This document shows, in pieces, positions 1 to 6,135 of a DNA stretch of 10,708 nucleotides (position 1 is the stretch's first letter; each line of letters starts with the position of its first letter). The position numbers were made by a program, and so were the translations under genes. The notes under the pieces were generated by a model, which made no database searches, was not told the DNA's origin, and worked only from the letters and a program-made list of their open reading frames with translations. The stretch covers positions 1 to 10,708 of the forward strand of contig DAITPA010000056.1 of assembly GCA_036833805.1 (NCBI GenBank). The letters are read 5' to 3'. This DNA comes from PALSA-1196 sp036833805. Lineage in GTDB: Bacteria > Pseudomonadota > Gammaproteobacteria > Steroidobacterales > Steroidobacteraceae.

Positions 1-61
1 ATGGCTGCGCGGCGAATTTTTCGAAAAGCGCCGCGTCGCTCACCGCGCACGCTAGCGAGTT

Positions 62-94
62 GCCGAGGCAGCATCGGCTGCAAAGCCGCTCGGC
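62..94 (-). terminator. Compound stem-loop just after plsC (possible 3' end structure)
   Basis: Directly after the plsC stop codon the sequence folds on itself. An outer 6-bp stem pairs 62-67 with 89-94 (GCCGAG/CTCGGC). An inner 5-bp stem pairs 75-79 with 84-88 around a 4-nt loop, stacked on one side of the outer stem with a 7-nt bulge on the other. There is no run of T after it on the minus strand, so it is not a classic intrinsic terminator. It could protect the 3' end of the glyQ-glyS-plsC message or assist Rho-dependent ending. The structure is visible; the function is inferred. Confidence 0.3.
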
Positions 95-823
95 TTAGCA
101 GTGCGAGCGCGGGAGGGCCTGCCAGCTGCGGATTTTTCCCTCGATCCATGCCTGCGCGTCGTCGTTGATCTCGCGCGCTTCGCGGTTTGCGGCCGGAATC
201 GCCGGTCCTATGGCGACGCGAATCGTGCCGGCTTTCTTCATCAGTCCGCGCCGCGGCCAGTAGTCACCCGAGTTATGGGCCACCGGTACAATCATCCGTC
301 CGGCCGCCTTTGCCAGGAGCGCACCGCTGCCGCCGTACTTGCGCGTCTGGCCACGGGCCATACGCGTGCCTTCCGGGAAGATGATGACCCAGGAGCCTTC
401 GGCAAGGCGCGCGCTGCCTTGCTCGATGACCTGGGAGACGGCCGAGCCGCCTGATTTGCGATCGATGGCGATGGCATGCAGCTGCACAATTCCCCAGCCA
501 ACGAATGGGATCCAGGTGAGCTCGCGTTTCAGCACCCACACCTGCCGCGGAAAGATCACGGCCATGGCGATCGTTTCCCAGGACGAAGAATGCTTCCACA
601 AGGCAACGTGGCTGCCGGGCGGCAGGTTCTCGAGTCCCTCGACCCGATAGTCGAGCCGGCAGGTCCACTGCAGTGCTTTAAGCAGTACCGCCCCCCAGAC
701 TCGCGCGAGGACAAAGCGCAGTCGGAAAGGCAGGAAGAGGCAGGCGATGACAAAAAAGATCGCGTAGAAAAACGTCCAGAGAAAGAGAAATACCGTGAAG
801 ACAACGGAGCCGATGAACTGCAT
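95..823 (-). CDS. plsC: 1-acyl-sn-glycerol-3-phosphate acyltransferase (PlsC/LPLAT family)
   Basis: This 242-residue protein has the marks of the lysophospholipid acyltransferase family. Known members transfer a fatty acyl group to the sn-2 position of lysophosphatidic acid, giving phosphatidic acid at the inner membrane. A strongly hydrophobic N-terminal segment (about residues 5-35) is a likely membrane anchor. Block I is KHSSSWET with His78. The usual HX4D acid is Glu83 here, a variant I recall from a branch of proteobacterial PlsC proteins (KHQSxWET type). Block II lies around residues 99-112, block III is FPEGTR at 149-154, and block IV (IVPVAHN) follows. The gene starts 8 nt after the glyS stop with no clear ribosome binding site, so it is probably translated by coupling within the glyQ-glyS operon. 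The family is certain. The exact acceptor (lysophosphatidate or another lysolipid) is inferred. Confidence 0.93.
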   Translation of the reverse strand: MQFIGSVVFTVFLFLWTFFYAIFFVIACLFLPFRLRFVLARVWGAVLLKALQWTCRLDYRVEGLENLPPGSHVALWKHSSSWETIAMAVIFPRQVWVLKRELTWIPFVGWGIVQLHAIAIDRKSGGSAVSQVIEQGSARLAEGSWVIIFPEGTRMARGQTRKYGGSGALLAKAAGRMIVPVAHNSGDYWPRRGLMKKAGTIRVAIGPAIPAANREAREINDDAQAWIEGKIRSWQALPRSHC

Positions 824-831
824 AAGAAAGA

Positions 832-2928
832 TCAGCCCGGCAAATGCGACAAATCGGCAACTCCGGCAAAGAGCCCGCGCAGCTCCGCAAGAAGCGCCAG
901 GCGATTCGCGCGCAGCTTCTCGTCCGGATCCATGACCATGACCTGATCGAAGAACGAATCCACGGCGGCACGCAGCTGCGCGAGATGGCCAAGCGCTGCG
1001 GCGTACTCGCGCTGCGCGGTGGCGGTTGCGACCGTCTTGGAGAGCGCCCGCATGGCATCGAAGAGGCGCACTTCGGCCGGCGCCTGCAAAGCCTCCACGT
1101 CGACTTCGCCGCGCGGCGCGCCTTCCGCTTTGCGCAGGATGTTCGCGATGCGTTTGTTGGCGGCCGTGAGACTCGCCGCCTCCGGCAGCTCGAGAAAGGC
1201 GGCAAGTGCTTGCAGGCGTTGCGCAAAATCCAGCGGCGATCTGGGCTCGGTCGCCAGCACCGCATCAAACATCTCCGTGGAGATGGCGGAGTGTGTGGCT
1301 GCAGCGCCCGCGCCTTCGAGATAGTACGCACGCAGGCGCTCCAGCATGTAACCGTACACTTCATCGGCGGTGCGCGCCGCCGTCACCGGCTGCAGCGCCA
1401 CCGCCCGCTCGATCAAGCCGCGCAGATCCAAATCGAGCCGCCGCTCGATCAGGATGCGCACGACACCAATCGCGGCTCGGCGCAGGCCAAACGGATCGCG
1501 GGTGCCGCTCGGCTTTTGGCCGATCGCGAAAATTCCCGCAAGGGTGTCGAGTTTGTCGGCGATCGACAGCGCAACTCCGGCATGCGTCAGCGGCAGCTCA
1601 TCGCCGGCGCTGCGCGGCAGGTAGTGTTCGCGGATGGCGTCAGCGACCTCGTGCGGCTCCTGGTCGAGAAGTGCGTAGTAGCGGCCCATGATTCCCTGCA
1701 GCTCGGGGAACTCGCCAACCATGGCGCTCAAGAGATCGCATTTGCACAACTCAGCGGCGCGTTCCGCAGCGGCGCGGTCGCCGTGAATCGCTGCGGCGAT
1801 CTCGCCTGCGAGCGTGCTCACGCGCCGCGCCTTCGCGCCGATCGAACCCAACTTCGCGTGAAATGTGACGGCGTCGAGTGCCGCGCCAAACGCGGCGAGG
1901 CTGTGCTTTCGGTCCTGTTCCCAGAAAAACGCCGCATCCGCAAGCCGCGGACGCACGACGCGCTCGTTGCCTGCACGCACTTTGTCAGGCTCGCGGCTTT
2001 CGATGTTGCTCATGGTGATGAACCACGGCATGAGCGCGCCGGCAGCATCCTCCAACGGGAAATAGCGCTGATGATCCTGCAGTGTCGAGATCAAAACCTC
2101 GCGCGGCAGTTGCAGGAAGCGCGCGTCAAAGCGGCCGGCGATCGCCACCGGCCATTCAACGAGCGCCGTCACCTCATCGAGGAGCTCAGCATCAAAGAGC
2201 GCGCGGCCGCCAAGCTCGCCGGCCAGCGTTGTTGCGCGCTCGCGGACCCTTTCGCGGCGCTCTGCGAAATCCGCGAGCACGTAGCCGCGCTCACGCAGCA
2301 GGCGTGCGTAGCTTCCCGGGCTCGTTACGCGCAGCGGCCGCGGCGCCATGAAGCGGTGACCTTGCGTCATGTTGCCGGCCGCAGTCTCAAGCAGCGTTGC
2401 GGGAATCACGTCCTTGCCGTAGAGCATGACGAGCCAATGCACGGGGCGAACAAATTCGGCACTGCCCGCGCCCCAACGCATGCGCTTCGGGATCGGCAGC
2501 GCATCGAGCGCGGCCTGCACAATAGCCGGCAGGAGCGACACTGCGTCTATGCCGGGCTTGGTGCCAATGAAGTACACGAATGTGCCCTTGGCCTCTTCGA
2601 GCTGCTGCAGCAGCTCGACGGAGGTGCTGCAGCTTTGTGCGAATGCAAGCGCCGCGCGGGTTGGAACGCCCGCAGCATCGAACGCGGCGCTCAGCGGCGG
2701 GCCGCGGCGCTTCAAATTCTGTTCGGGTTGCCGCACGGCGAGCCGCTTTACCCACACCGCGAGCCGTCTCGGCGTGGCGAACGGCAGCATTTGCCCGTGC
2801 GTAAGACCCGCCTGCAGAAGACCTGCGGCAAGACCCGTGACGAAGGCTTGCGAAAGCTCAAGGAGAGCTTTTGGCGGCAACTCTTCCGTGCCGAGCTCAA
2901 CCAGAAAGTCGCGCTCTGCGGTCCTCAT
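832..2928 (-). CDS. glyS: Glycyl-tRNA synthetase beta subunit
   Basis: This 698-residue protein matches the beta chain of the bacterial alpha2-beta2 glycyl-tRNA synthetase, close to the roughly 690 residues usual for it. With GlyQ it charges tRNA-Gly in the cytoplasm; the beta chain carries the tRNA-recognition domains. The N-terminal signature ELGTEELPPK is at 11-20. The HD-like/central region includes the GRYYALLDQEP stretch near 416-426 and DPFGLRRAA near 478-486. The C-terminal anticodon-binding (DALR-like) domain runs from about 590 (NKRIANILRK) to the end. The ATG overlaps the glyQ stop in an ATGA arrangement and has no good Shine-Dalgarno sequence of its own, which points to translational coupling and matched subunit output. 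No break or missing segment is seen. A 715-codon frame on the opposite strand is a high-GC shadow. Confidence 0.98.
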   Translation of the reverse strand: MRTAERDFLVELGTEELPPKALLELSQAFVTGLAAGLLQAGLTHGQMLPFATPRRLAVWVKRLAVRQPEQNLKRRGPPLSAAFDAAGVPTRAALAFAQSCSTSVELLQQLEEAKGTFVYFIGTKPGIDAVSLLPAIVQAALDALPIPKRMRWGAGSAEFVRPVHWLVMLYGKDVIPATLLETAAGNMTQGHRFMAPRPLRVTSPGSYARLLRERGYVLADFAERRERVRERATTLAGELGGRALFDAELLDEVTALVEWPVAIAGRFDARFLQLPREVLISTLQDHQRYFPLEDAAGALMPWFITMSNIESREPDKVRAGNERVVRPRLADAAFFWEQDRKHSLAAFGAALDAVTFHAKLGSIGAKARRVSTLAGEIAAAIHGDRAAAERAAELCKCDLLSAMVGEFPELQGIMGRYYALLDQEPHEVADAIREHYLPRSAGDELPLTHAGVALSIADKLDTLAGIFAIGQKPSGTRDPFGLRRAAIGVVRILIERRLDLDLRGLIERAVALQPVTAARTADEVYGYMLERLRAYYLEGAGAAATHSAISTEMFDAVLATEPRSPLDFAQRLQALAAFLELPEAASLTAANKRIANILRKAEGAPRGEVDVEALQAPAEVRLFDAMRALSKTVATATAQREYAAALGHLAQLRAAVDSFFDQVMVMDPDEKLRANRLALLAELRGLFAGVADLSHLPG

Positions 2929-3857
2929 GCGCCGGCGACTGCCGCTGCCGGCTTAAGCATCGGAAAACCCAAGGCTTCGCGGCTCGCGTAATAGGCCTGC
3001 GCCACCGCGCGCGCCAGAGTGCGCACGCGCAGCAGATAGCTCTGGCGCTCGGTCACCGAGATGGCGCGGCGCGCATCCAGCAGATTGAAGATGTGCGAGG
3101 CTTTGAGCACTTGCTCGTAGGCCGGCAGTGCAAGCCCGGCGGCCAGCAGAGCGGTGCAGGCTTTTTCGTGATCACCAAAGTGATGGAACAACACAGCGAC
3201 GTCGGCGTGCTCGAAATTGTAGGCCGACTGCTCCACTTCGTTCTGATAAAACACGTCGCGGTAGCTGATGCGCCCGTGCGGACCCTCCGTCCAGACGATG
3301 TCGTAGATGCTTTCCACGCCTTGCAGATACATCGCGAGGCGCTCAAGACCATAGGTGATCTCGCCGCTCACGGGGCGGCAATCAAGCCCGCCAACCTGCT
3401 GGAAGTAGGTGAACTGTGAGATCTCCATGCCGTTCAACCACACTTCCCAGCCCAAGCCCCACGCGCCGAGCGTCGGCGACTCCCAGTTGTCCTCAATGAA
3501 ACGCACGTCGTGCACGAGCGGGTCGAAGCCCACGCGGCGCAGGCTCCCGAGGTACAGGTCGAGGATGTCGAGGGGAGAGGGCTTGATGATCACCTGGAAC
3601 TGGTAGTAGTGCTGCAGGCGAAAGGGATTGTCGCCGTAGCGGCCATCGGTCGGGCGGCGTGACGGCTGCACGTAGGCGGCACGCCACGGTTCCGGTCCGA
3701 TTGCCCGCAGGAACGTCGCGGTATGAAAGGTGCCGGCGCCGACTTCCATGTCGTAGGGCTCAAGGATGACGCAGCCCTGGTCGGCCCAGTAGCGCTGCAG
3801 CACGAAAATGAGTTCCTGGAAAGTGCGCGGCGTGCTGCCGGGTGGTGGGTGTTTCAT
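2925..3857 (-). CDS. glyQ: Glycyl-tRNA synthetase alpha subunit
   Basis: This 310-residue protein is the catalytic (class II) alpha chain of the tetrameric glycyl-tRNA synthetase, which forms glycyl-adenylate and passes glycine to tRNA-Gly with GlyS. It aligns by eye over its whole length with the E. coli protein: TFQELI near residue 12, DMEVGAGT at 36-43, PSRRPTDGRYG at 65-75, LQHYYQFQV at 81-89, GAWGLGWEVWLNGME around 131-145, and the C-terminal ASREALGFPM. I chose the ATG at 3857 because family homology begins shortly after it. A further in-frame ATG at 3914 would add 19 residues without family similarity. The only strong Shine-Dalgarno-like GGAGG is 23 nt upstream of the chosen ATG, which is too far. 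A TATACT -10-like box lies between them, so initiation here is unclear (see findings). First gene of glyQ-glyS-plsC, divergent from glnA. Confidence 0.97.
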   Translation of the reverse strand: MKHPPPGSTPRTFQELIFVLQRYWADQGCVILEPYDMEVGAGTFHTATFLRAIGPEPWRAAYVQPSRRPTDGRYGDNPFRLQHYYQFQVIIKPSPLDILDLYLGSLRRVGFDPLVHDVRFIEDNWESPTLGAWGLGWEVWLNGMEISQFTYFQQVGGLDCRPVSGEITYGLERLAMYLQGVESIYDIVWTEGPHGRISYRDVFYQNEVEQSAYNFEHADVAVLFHHFGDHEKACTALLAAGLALPAYEQVLKASHIFNLLDARRAISVTERQSYLLRVRTLARAVAQAYYASREALGFPMLKPAAAVAGA

Positions 3858-3866
3858 GGGCCGGCG

Positions 3867-3872
3867 AGTATA
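3867..3872 (-). promoter_or_regulatory. Possible -10 element for glyQ
   Basis: On the minus strand the hexamer TATACT (5 of 6 to TATAAT) lies 9 nt before the chosen glyQ ATG. No acceptable -35 hexamer is found at 16-18 bp spacing. If used, transcription would start only about 3 nt before the ATG, giving an almost leaderless message. Confidence 0.3.
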
Positions 3873-3916
3873 AATCCTATCCTCCAAACGGCGGGTGCCC
3901 GCCTGCGCTACCATCT

Positions 3917-3933
3917 TGCACTAAAGTTGTGCA
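3917..3933 (+). promoter_or_regulatory. NtrC binding site 1 (enhancer for glnA)
   Basis: TGCACTAAAGTTGTGCA is a 17-bp palindrome with perfect 5-bp arms (TGCAC/GTGCA). It differs from the NtrC consensus TGCACC-N5-GGTGCA at one position in each half. Its centre is 120 bp upstream of the predicted sigma54 transcription start of glnA, a normal enhancer distance, and NtrC itself is encoded downstream in the same cluster. Confidence 0.8.
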
Positions 3934-3948
3934 TGATCGGCTGATGCC

Positions 3949-3965
3949 TGCACCACAATGGCGCG
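3949..3965 (+). promoter_or_regulatory. NtrC binding site 2 (enhancer for glnA)
   Basis: TGCACCACAATGGCGCG has a perfect left NtrC half-site (TGCACC) and a right half (GGCGCG) with two mismatches to GGTGCA. Its centre is 32 bp from that of site 1, three helical turns, which is the same spacing as the two strong NtrC sites of E. coli glnA. That phasing supports cooperative binding of two NtrC dimers on one DNA face. Confidence 0.7.
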
Positions 3966-3967
3966 CT

Positions 3968-3984
3968 TGCACACTGCACGCGCA
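3968..3984 (+). promoter_or_regulatory. Weak third NtrC-like site
   Basis: TGCACACTGCACGCGCA fits TGCACC-N5-GGTGCA with one mismatch in the left half and two in the right. It lies 19 bp (centre to centre) from site 2, not a whole number of turns. It may be a low-affinity site, as occur between the enhancer and promoter of enterobacterial glnA, or chance in GC-rich DNA. Confidence 0.3.
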
Positions 3985-4017
3985 TGCCAAGTACTTGATT
4001 CGCGGAAGTTCGCGGGG

Positions 4018-4034
4018 TTGGCATAAGCCCTGCA
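4018..4034 (+). promoter_or_regulatory. Sigma54 (RpoN) promoter of glnA
   Basis: TTGGCATAAGCCCTGCA matches the -24/-12 consensus TTGGCAC-N5-TTGCA. The invariant GG (4020-4021) and GC (4032-4033) are separated by exactly 10 nt, as required. Predicted transcription start is about 4045, giving a leader of roughly 20 nt that contains the ribosome binding site GGGGAG (4054-4059), 5 nt before the glnA ATG. With the NtrC sites upstream, this indicates nitrogen-limitation control. Confidence 0.87.
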
Positions 4035-4064
4035 CTGAGCACTGTCCTTTCCCGGGGAGCGACG

Positions 4065-5477
4065 ATGAAGACACCGAGTGACGTATTCAAGCTGATCAAA
4101 GAGAAAGAGGCGAAGTTTGCGGACTTACGCTTCACCGACACGCGCGGCAAGGAGCAGCACGTAACGATTCCGGCGCGGCTCGTGGACGAGGATCTATTTC
4201 GCGACGGCAAAATGTTCGACGGCTCCTCGATCGGGGGCTGGAAGGGCATCAATGAGTCGGACATGATCCTGATGCTCGACCCGAGCACCGCCGTCATCGA
4301 TCCGTTCTTCGAAGAGACTACGGTGGATGTCCGCTGCGACGTGATTGAGCCTGCGACCATGCAAGGCTATGAGCGCGACCCGCGCTCGCTCGCCAAGCGC
4401 GGCGAGGCGTATTTGAAGTCCACCGGCATCGCCGATGGGGCGCTCTTTGGGCCCGAGAACGAGTTTTTTATCTTTGATAGCGTGCGCTCGGGCGCGGACG
4501 TGCGCGGCTGCTTCTATGAGATCGATTCGGTCCAAGGCGCCTGGAATTCCGGAAAGGACTATGCCGAGGGCAACCGCGGTCATCGCCCGGGCTTGAAGGG
4601 CGGCTACTTTCCGGTCCCGCCCGTCGATGCGTTCCAGGACATCCGTTCGGCCATGTGCCAGGCGTGCGAGGAGATGGGGCTCGTCGTTGAAGTGCATCAC
4701 CACGAGGTCGCAACCGGCGGCCAGTCGGAGATTGGCATTGGACCGGGGGGTTTGGTCTTCAAAGCCGACCAGGTGCAGATCCTGAAGTACTGCGTGCACA
4801 ACGTCGCCCACGGCTACGGCAAGACCGCGACCTTCATGCCGAAGCCCCTGGTCGGCGACAACGGCAGCGGCATGCACGTGCATCAGTCGCTGCAGAAGGA
4901 GGGCAAGGCGCTCTTTGCCGGCGACAAGTACGGCGGGCTCTCGGATCTTGCGCTCTACTACATCGGCGGCATCATCAAGCACGCCAGAGCCCTGAACGCC
5001 ATCACCAATCCGGGCACCAATAGCTACAAGCGCCTGGTTCCTGGCTTTGAAGCCCCGGTCATGCTCGCCTACTCCGCGAGAAACCGTTCGGCGTCGATCA
5101 GAATCCCCTGGGTGTCGAATCCCAAAGCACGCCGCATCGAGGTGCGCTTTCCCGACTCGTGCGCGAACCCCTACTTTGCCTTCACGGCCATGATGATGGC
5201 GGGCCTGGATGGCATCCAGAACAAGATCCACCCCGGGGATCCCGCGGACAAGGATCTCTACGATCTGGAGCCCGAGGAGGCCAAACACATCCCCACGGTG
5301 TGCCACTCGCTTGATATGGCGATCGAGCACCTCGACACGGACCGCGAGTTCCTCACCCGCGGGGGCGTCTTTACGAACGATGTGATCGACGCCTATATAG
5401 GCTTGAAGATGCAGGAGATCACGCGCTTTCGCATGTCCACGCATCCGGTTGAGCTGGACATGTACTACAGTTGTTAA
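4065..5477 (+). CDS. glnA: Glutamine synthetase, type I
   Basis: This 470-residue enzyme (E. coli GlnA has 469) makes glutamine from glutamate, ammonia and ATP in the cytoplasm as a dodecamer. Visible family motifs are FDGSSIGGWK (51-60), the metal-binding GPENEFFIFD (129-138), the ATP-binding KPLVGDNGSGMHVH (260-273), the glutamate-loop region NPGTNSYKRLVPGFEAP (315-331) and NRSASIRIP (340-348). DKDLYDLEPEE near the end carries Tyr399, equivalent to the tyrosine adenylylated by GlnE, so this is an enzyme of the GSI-beta type under covalent control. NPGTNS replaces the commoner NPTTNS, a mild change. The ATG at 4065 has a good ribosome binding site and sits just after a sigma54 promoter with upstream NtrC sites, so transcription should rise when nitrogen is short. 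The cluster continues with a DUF4124 gene, ntrB and ntrC. No clear terminator is seen after the gene. Confidence 0.99.
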   Translation: MKTPSDVFKLIKEKEAKFADLRFTDTRGKEQHVTIPARLVDEDLFRDGKMFDGSSIGGWKGINESDMILMLDPSTAVIDPFFEETTVDVRCDVIEPATMQGYERDPRSLAKRGEAYLKSTGIADGALFGPENEFFIFDSVRSGADVRGCFYEIDSVQGAWNSGKDYAEGNRGHRPGLKGGYFPVPPVDAFQDIRSAMCQACEEMGLVVEVHHHEVATGGQSEIGIGPGGLVFKADQVQILKYCVHNVAHGYGKTATFMPKPLVGDNGSGMHVHQSLQKEGKALFAGDKYGGLSDLALYYIGGIIKHARALNAITNPGTNSYKRLVPGFEAPVMLAYSARNRSASIRIPWVSNPKARRIEVRFPDSCANPYFAFTAMMMAGLDGIQNKIHPGDPADKDLYDLEPEEAKHIPTVCHSLDMAIEHLDTDREFLTRGGVFTNDVIDAYIGLKMQEITRFRMSTHPVELDMYYSC

Positions 5478-5494
5478 CCGTAGCGGACTTGCCT

Positions 5495-5523
5495 TTGTCC
5501 TTCGGACCCGGCGCGGCTATGCT
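5495..5523 (+). promoter_or_regulatory. Possible sigma70 promoter before the DUF4124 gene
   Basis: TTGTCC (4 of 6 to TTGACA) and TATGCT (4 of 6 to TATAAT) are spaced by exactly 17 bp in the short gap after glnA. It could supply basal expression of the DUF4124-ntrB-ntrC genes independent of the sigma54 promoter. Transcription would begin within a few bases of the ATG at 5532, leaving no room for a ribosome binding site. The hexamers are imperfect, so this is tentative. Confidence 0.35.
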
Positions 5524-5531
5524 GAGCTCAT

Positions 5532-6092
5532 ATGCGCGCCACGGTGTTTACCTTAATGTGCATCGCCGTTTGCGGGACGGCGGTCTCAGCCACGGTCTAC
5601 AAATGGGTGGATGCGGATGGCGTCACGCACTACACCGATCAGCCGCATGCCGGTGCCCAAAAGATGCAGCTGCAGGGCGCGCAGACCTATTCCGCCGCGG
5701 CCGGGCGGCCTTCGGCTGCAGCGATCGCGGCAGCCGGGCGGCGTACGGCGACGACGCCAGCTCCCGGGCCCGCTTATTCGGCGTGCGCCGTCACCCGGCC
5801 GACCAACGACGAAGTGTTCGTGAATGCATCCTCGGTGCCTGCAATCGTGCATCTGGATCCGGGCTTGCGCGACGGCGACAAAGTCTCCGTGATGCTCGAC
5901 GGCGCGCCGCTGCCGGTGCGCACGCCCATCGACACCGAATTCATGCTCTCGGCGGTGGTGCGCGGAACGCATTCGCTCACTGCCAAGGTCGAGGATGCGA
6001 CCGGCACGGTGGTGTGCCAGTCGGCAAGCGTGATGTTCCACGTGCGTCAGCCGTCGGTGCTCGCACCCAATGCACCGGTCAATCGTCACTAG
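5532..6092 (+). CDS. Secreted DUF4124-domain protein of unknown function
   Basis: A 186-residue exported protein. Residues 1-20 form a short signal peptide ending AVSA, with likely cleavage before Thr21, so the mature protein should be periplasmic. The mature start TVYKWVDADGVTHYTDQP (21-38) is the hallmark of DUF4124, a small domain seen at the N terminus of many proteobacterial envelope proteins with no assigned role. An Ala/Pro-rich linker (about 55-82) joins it to a predicted beta-sandwich domain (about 85-172). That domain has the pattern DGAPLPVR ... RGTHSLTAKVEDATG typical of the C-terminal half of these proteins in pseudomonads. Cys85 and Cys162 could form a disulfide bond across it. 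DUF4124 genes between glnA and ntrB are a recurring arrangement in gammaproteobacteria. No enzymatic motif is visible. The ATG at 5532 has only a weak ribosome binding site but is the start that gives the signal peptide. Confidence 0.9.
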   Translation: MRATVFTLMCIAVCGTAVSATVYKWVDADGVTHYTDQPHAGAQKMQLQGAQTYSAAAGRPSAAAIAAAGRRTATTPAPGPAYSACAVTRPTNDEVFVNASSVPAIVHLDPGLRDGDKVSVMLDGAPLPVRTPIDTEFMLSAVVRGTHSLTAKVEDATGTVVCQSASVMFHVRQPSVLAPNAPVNRH

Positions 6093-6111
6093 TTAGCCCG
6101 GCGGCGCTCCG

Positions 6112-6135
6112 CAGCCACGCGAGCCGCCGTGGCTG
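6112..6135 (+). promoter_or_regulatory. Stem-loop over the ntrB start codon
   Basis: CAGCCACG (6112-6119) and CGTGGCTG (6128-6135) form a perfect 8-bp stem, six of the pairs G-C, with an 8-nt loop. The GTG start codon of ntrB (6129-6131) is inside the right arm, and no Shine-Dalgarno sequence precedes it. In mRNA the stem would hide the start codon. Whether it is regulatory is inferred. Confidence 0.45.

Noticed and set aside
1..43. Possible start of a further minus-strand gene (GTG at 43-41, reading MSDAALFEKFAAQP)
   Set aside because: It looks protein-like but only 14 codons are in the window, with no ribosome binding site and a competing open frame from an ATG on the same strand; there is not enough to call a gene.
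844..2991. 715-codon open frame on the plus strand opposite glyS
   Set aside because: Its product is Arg/Ala/His-rich and resembles no family. It mirrors the codon bias of glyS, whose protein is clearly recognisable on the other strand.
3889..3904. GGCGG-GTGC-CCGCC hairpin between glyQ and glnA, considered as a terminator or attenuator
   Set aside because: The stem is only five base pairs with no T run, and it lies between two divergent promoters, so chance in GC-rich DNA is the simpler view.
4194..5444. 416-codon open frame opposite glnA
   Set aside because: It is an antisense shadow of a strongly conserved gene; it has no family motif and would start and end within glnA.
5493..5508. Short inverted repeat after glnA (GTCC-TTC-GGAC), considered as a glnA terminator
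   Set aside because: A four-base-pair stem without a T tract is too weak, and the same bases fit a possible promoter for the next gene.
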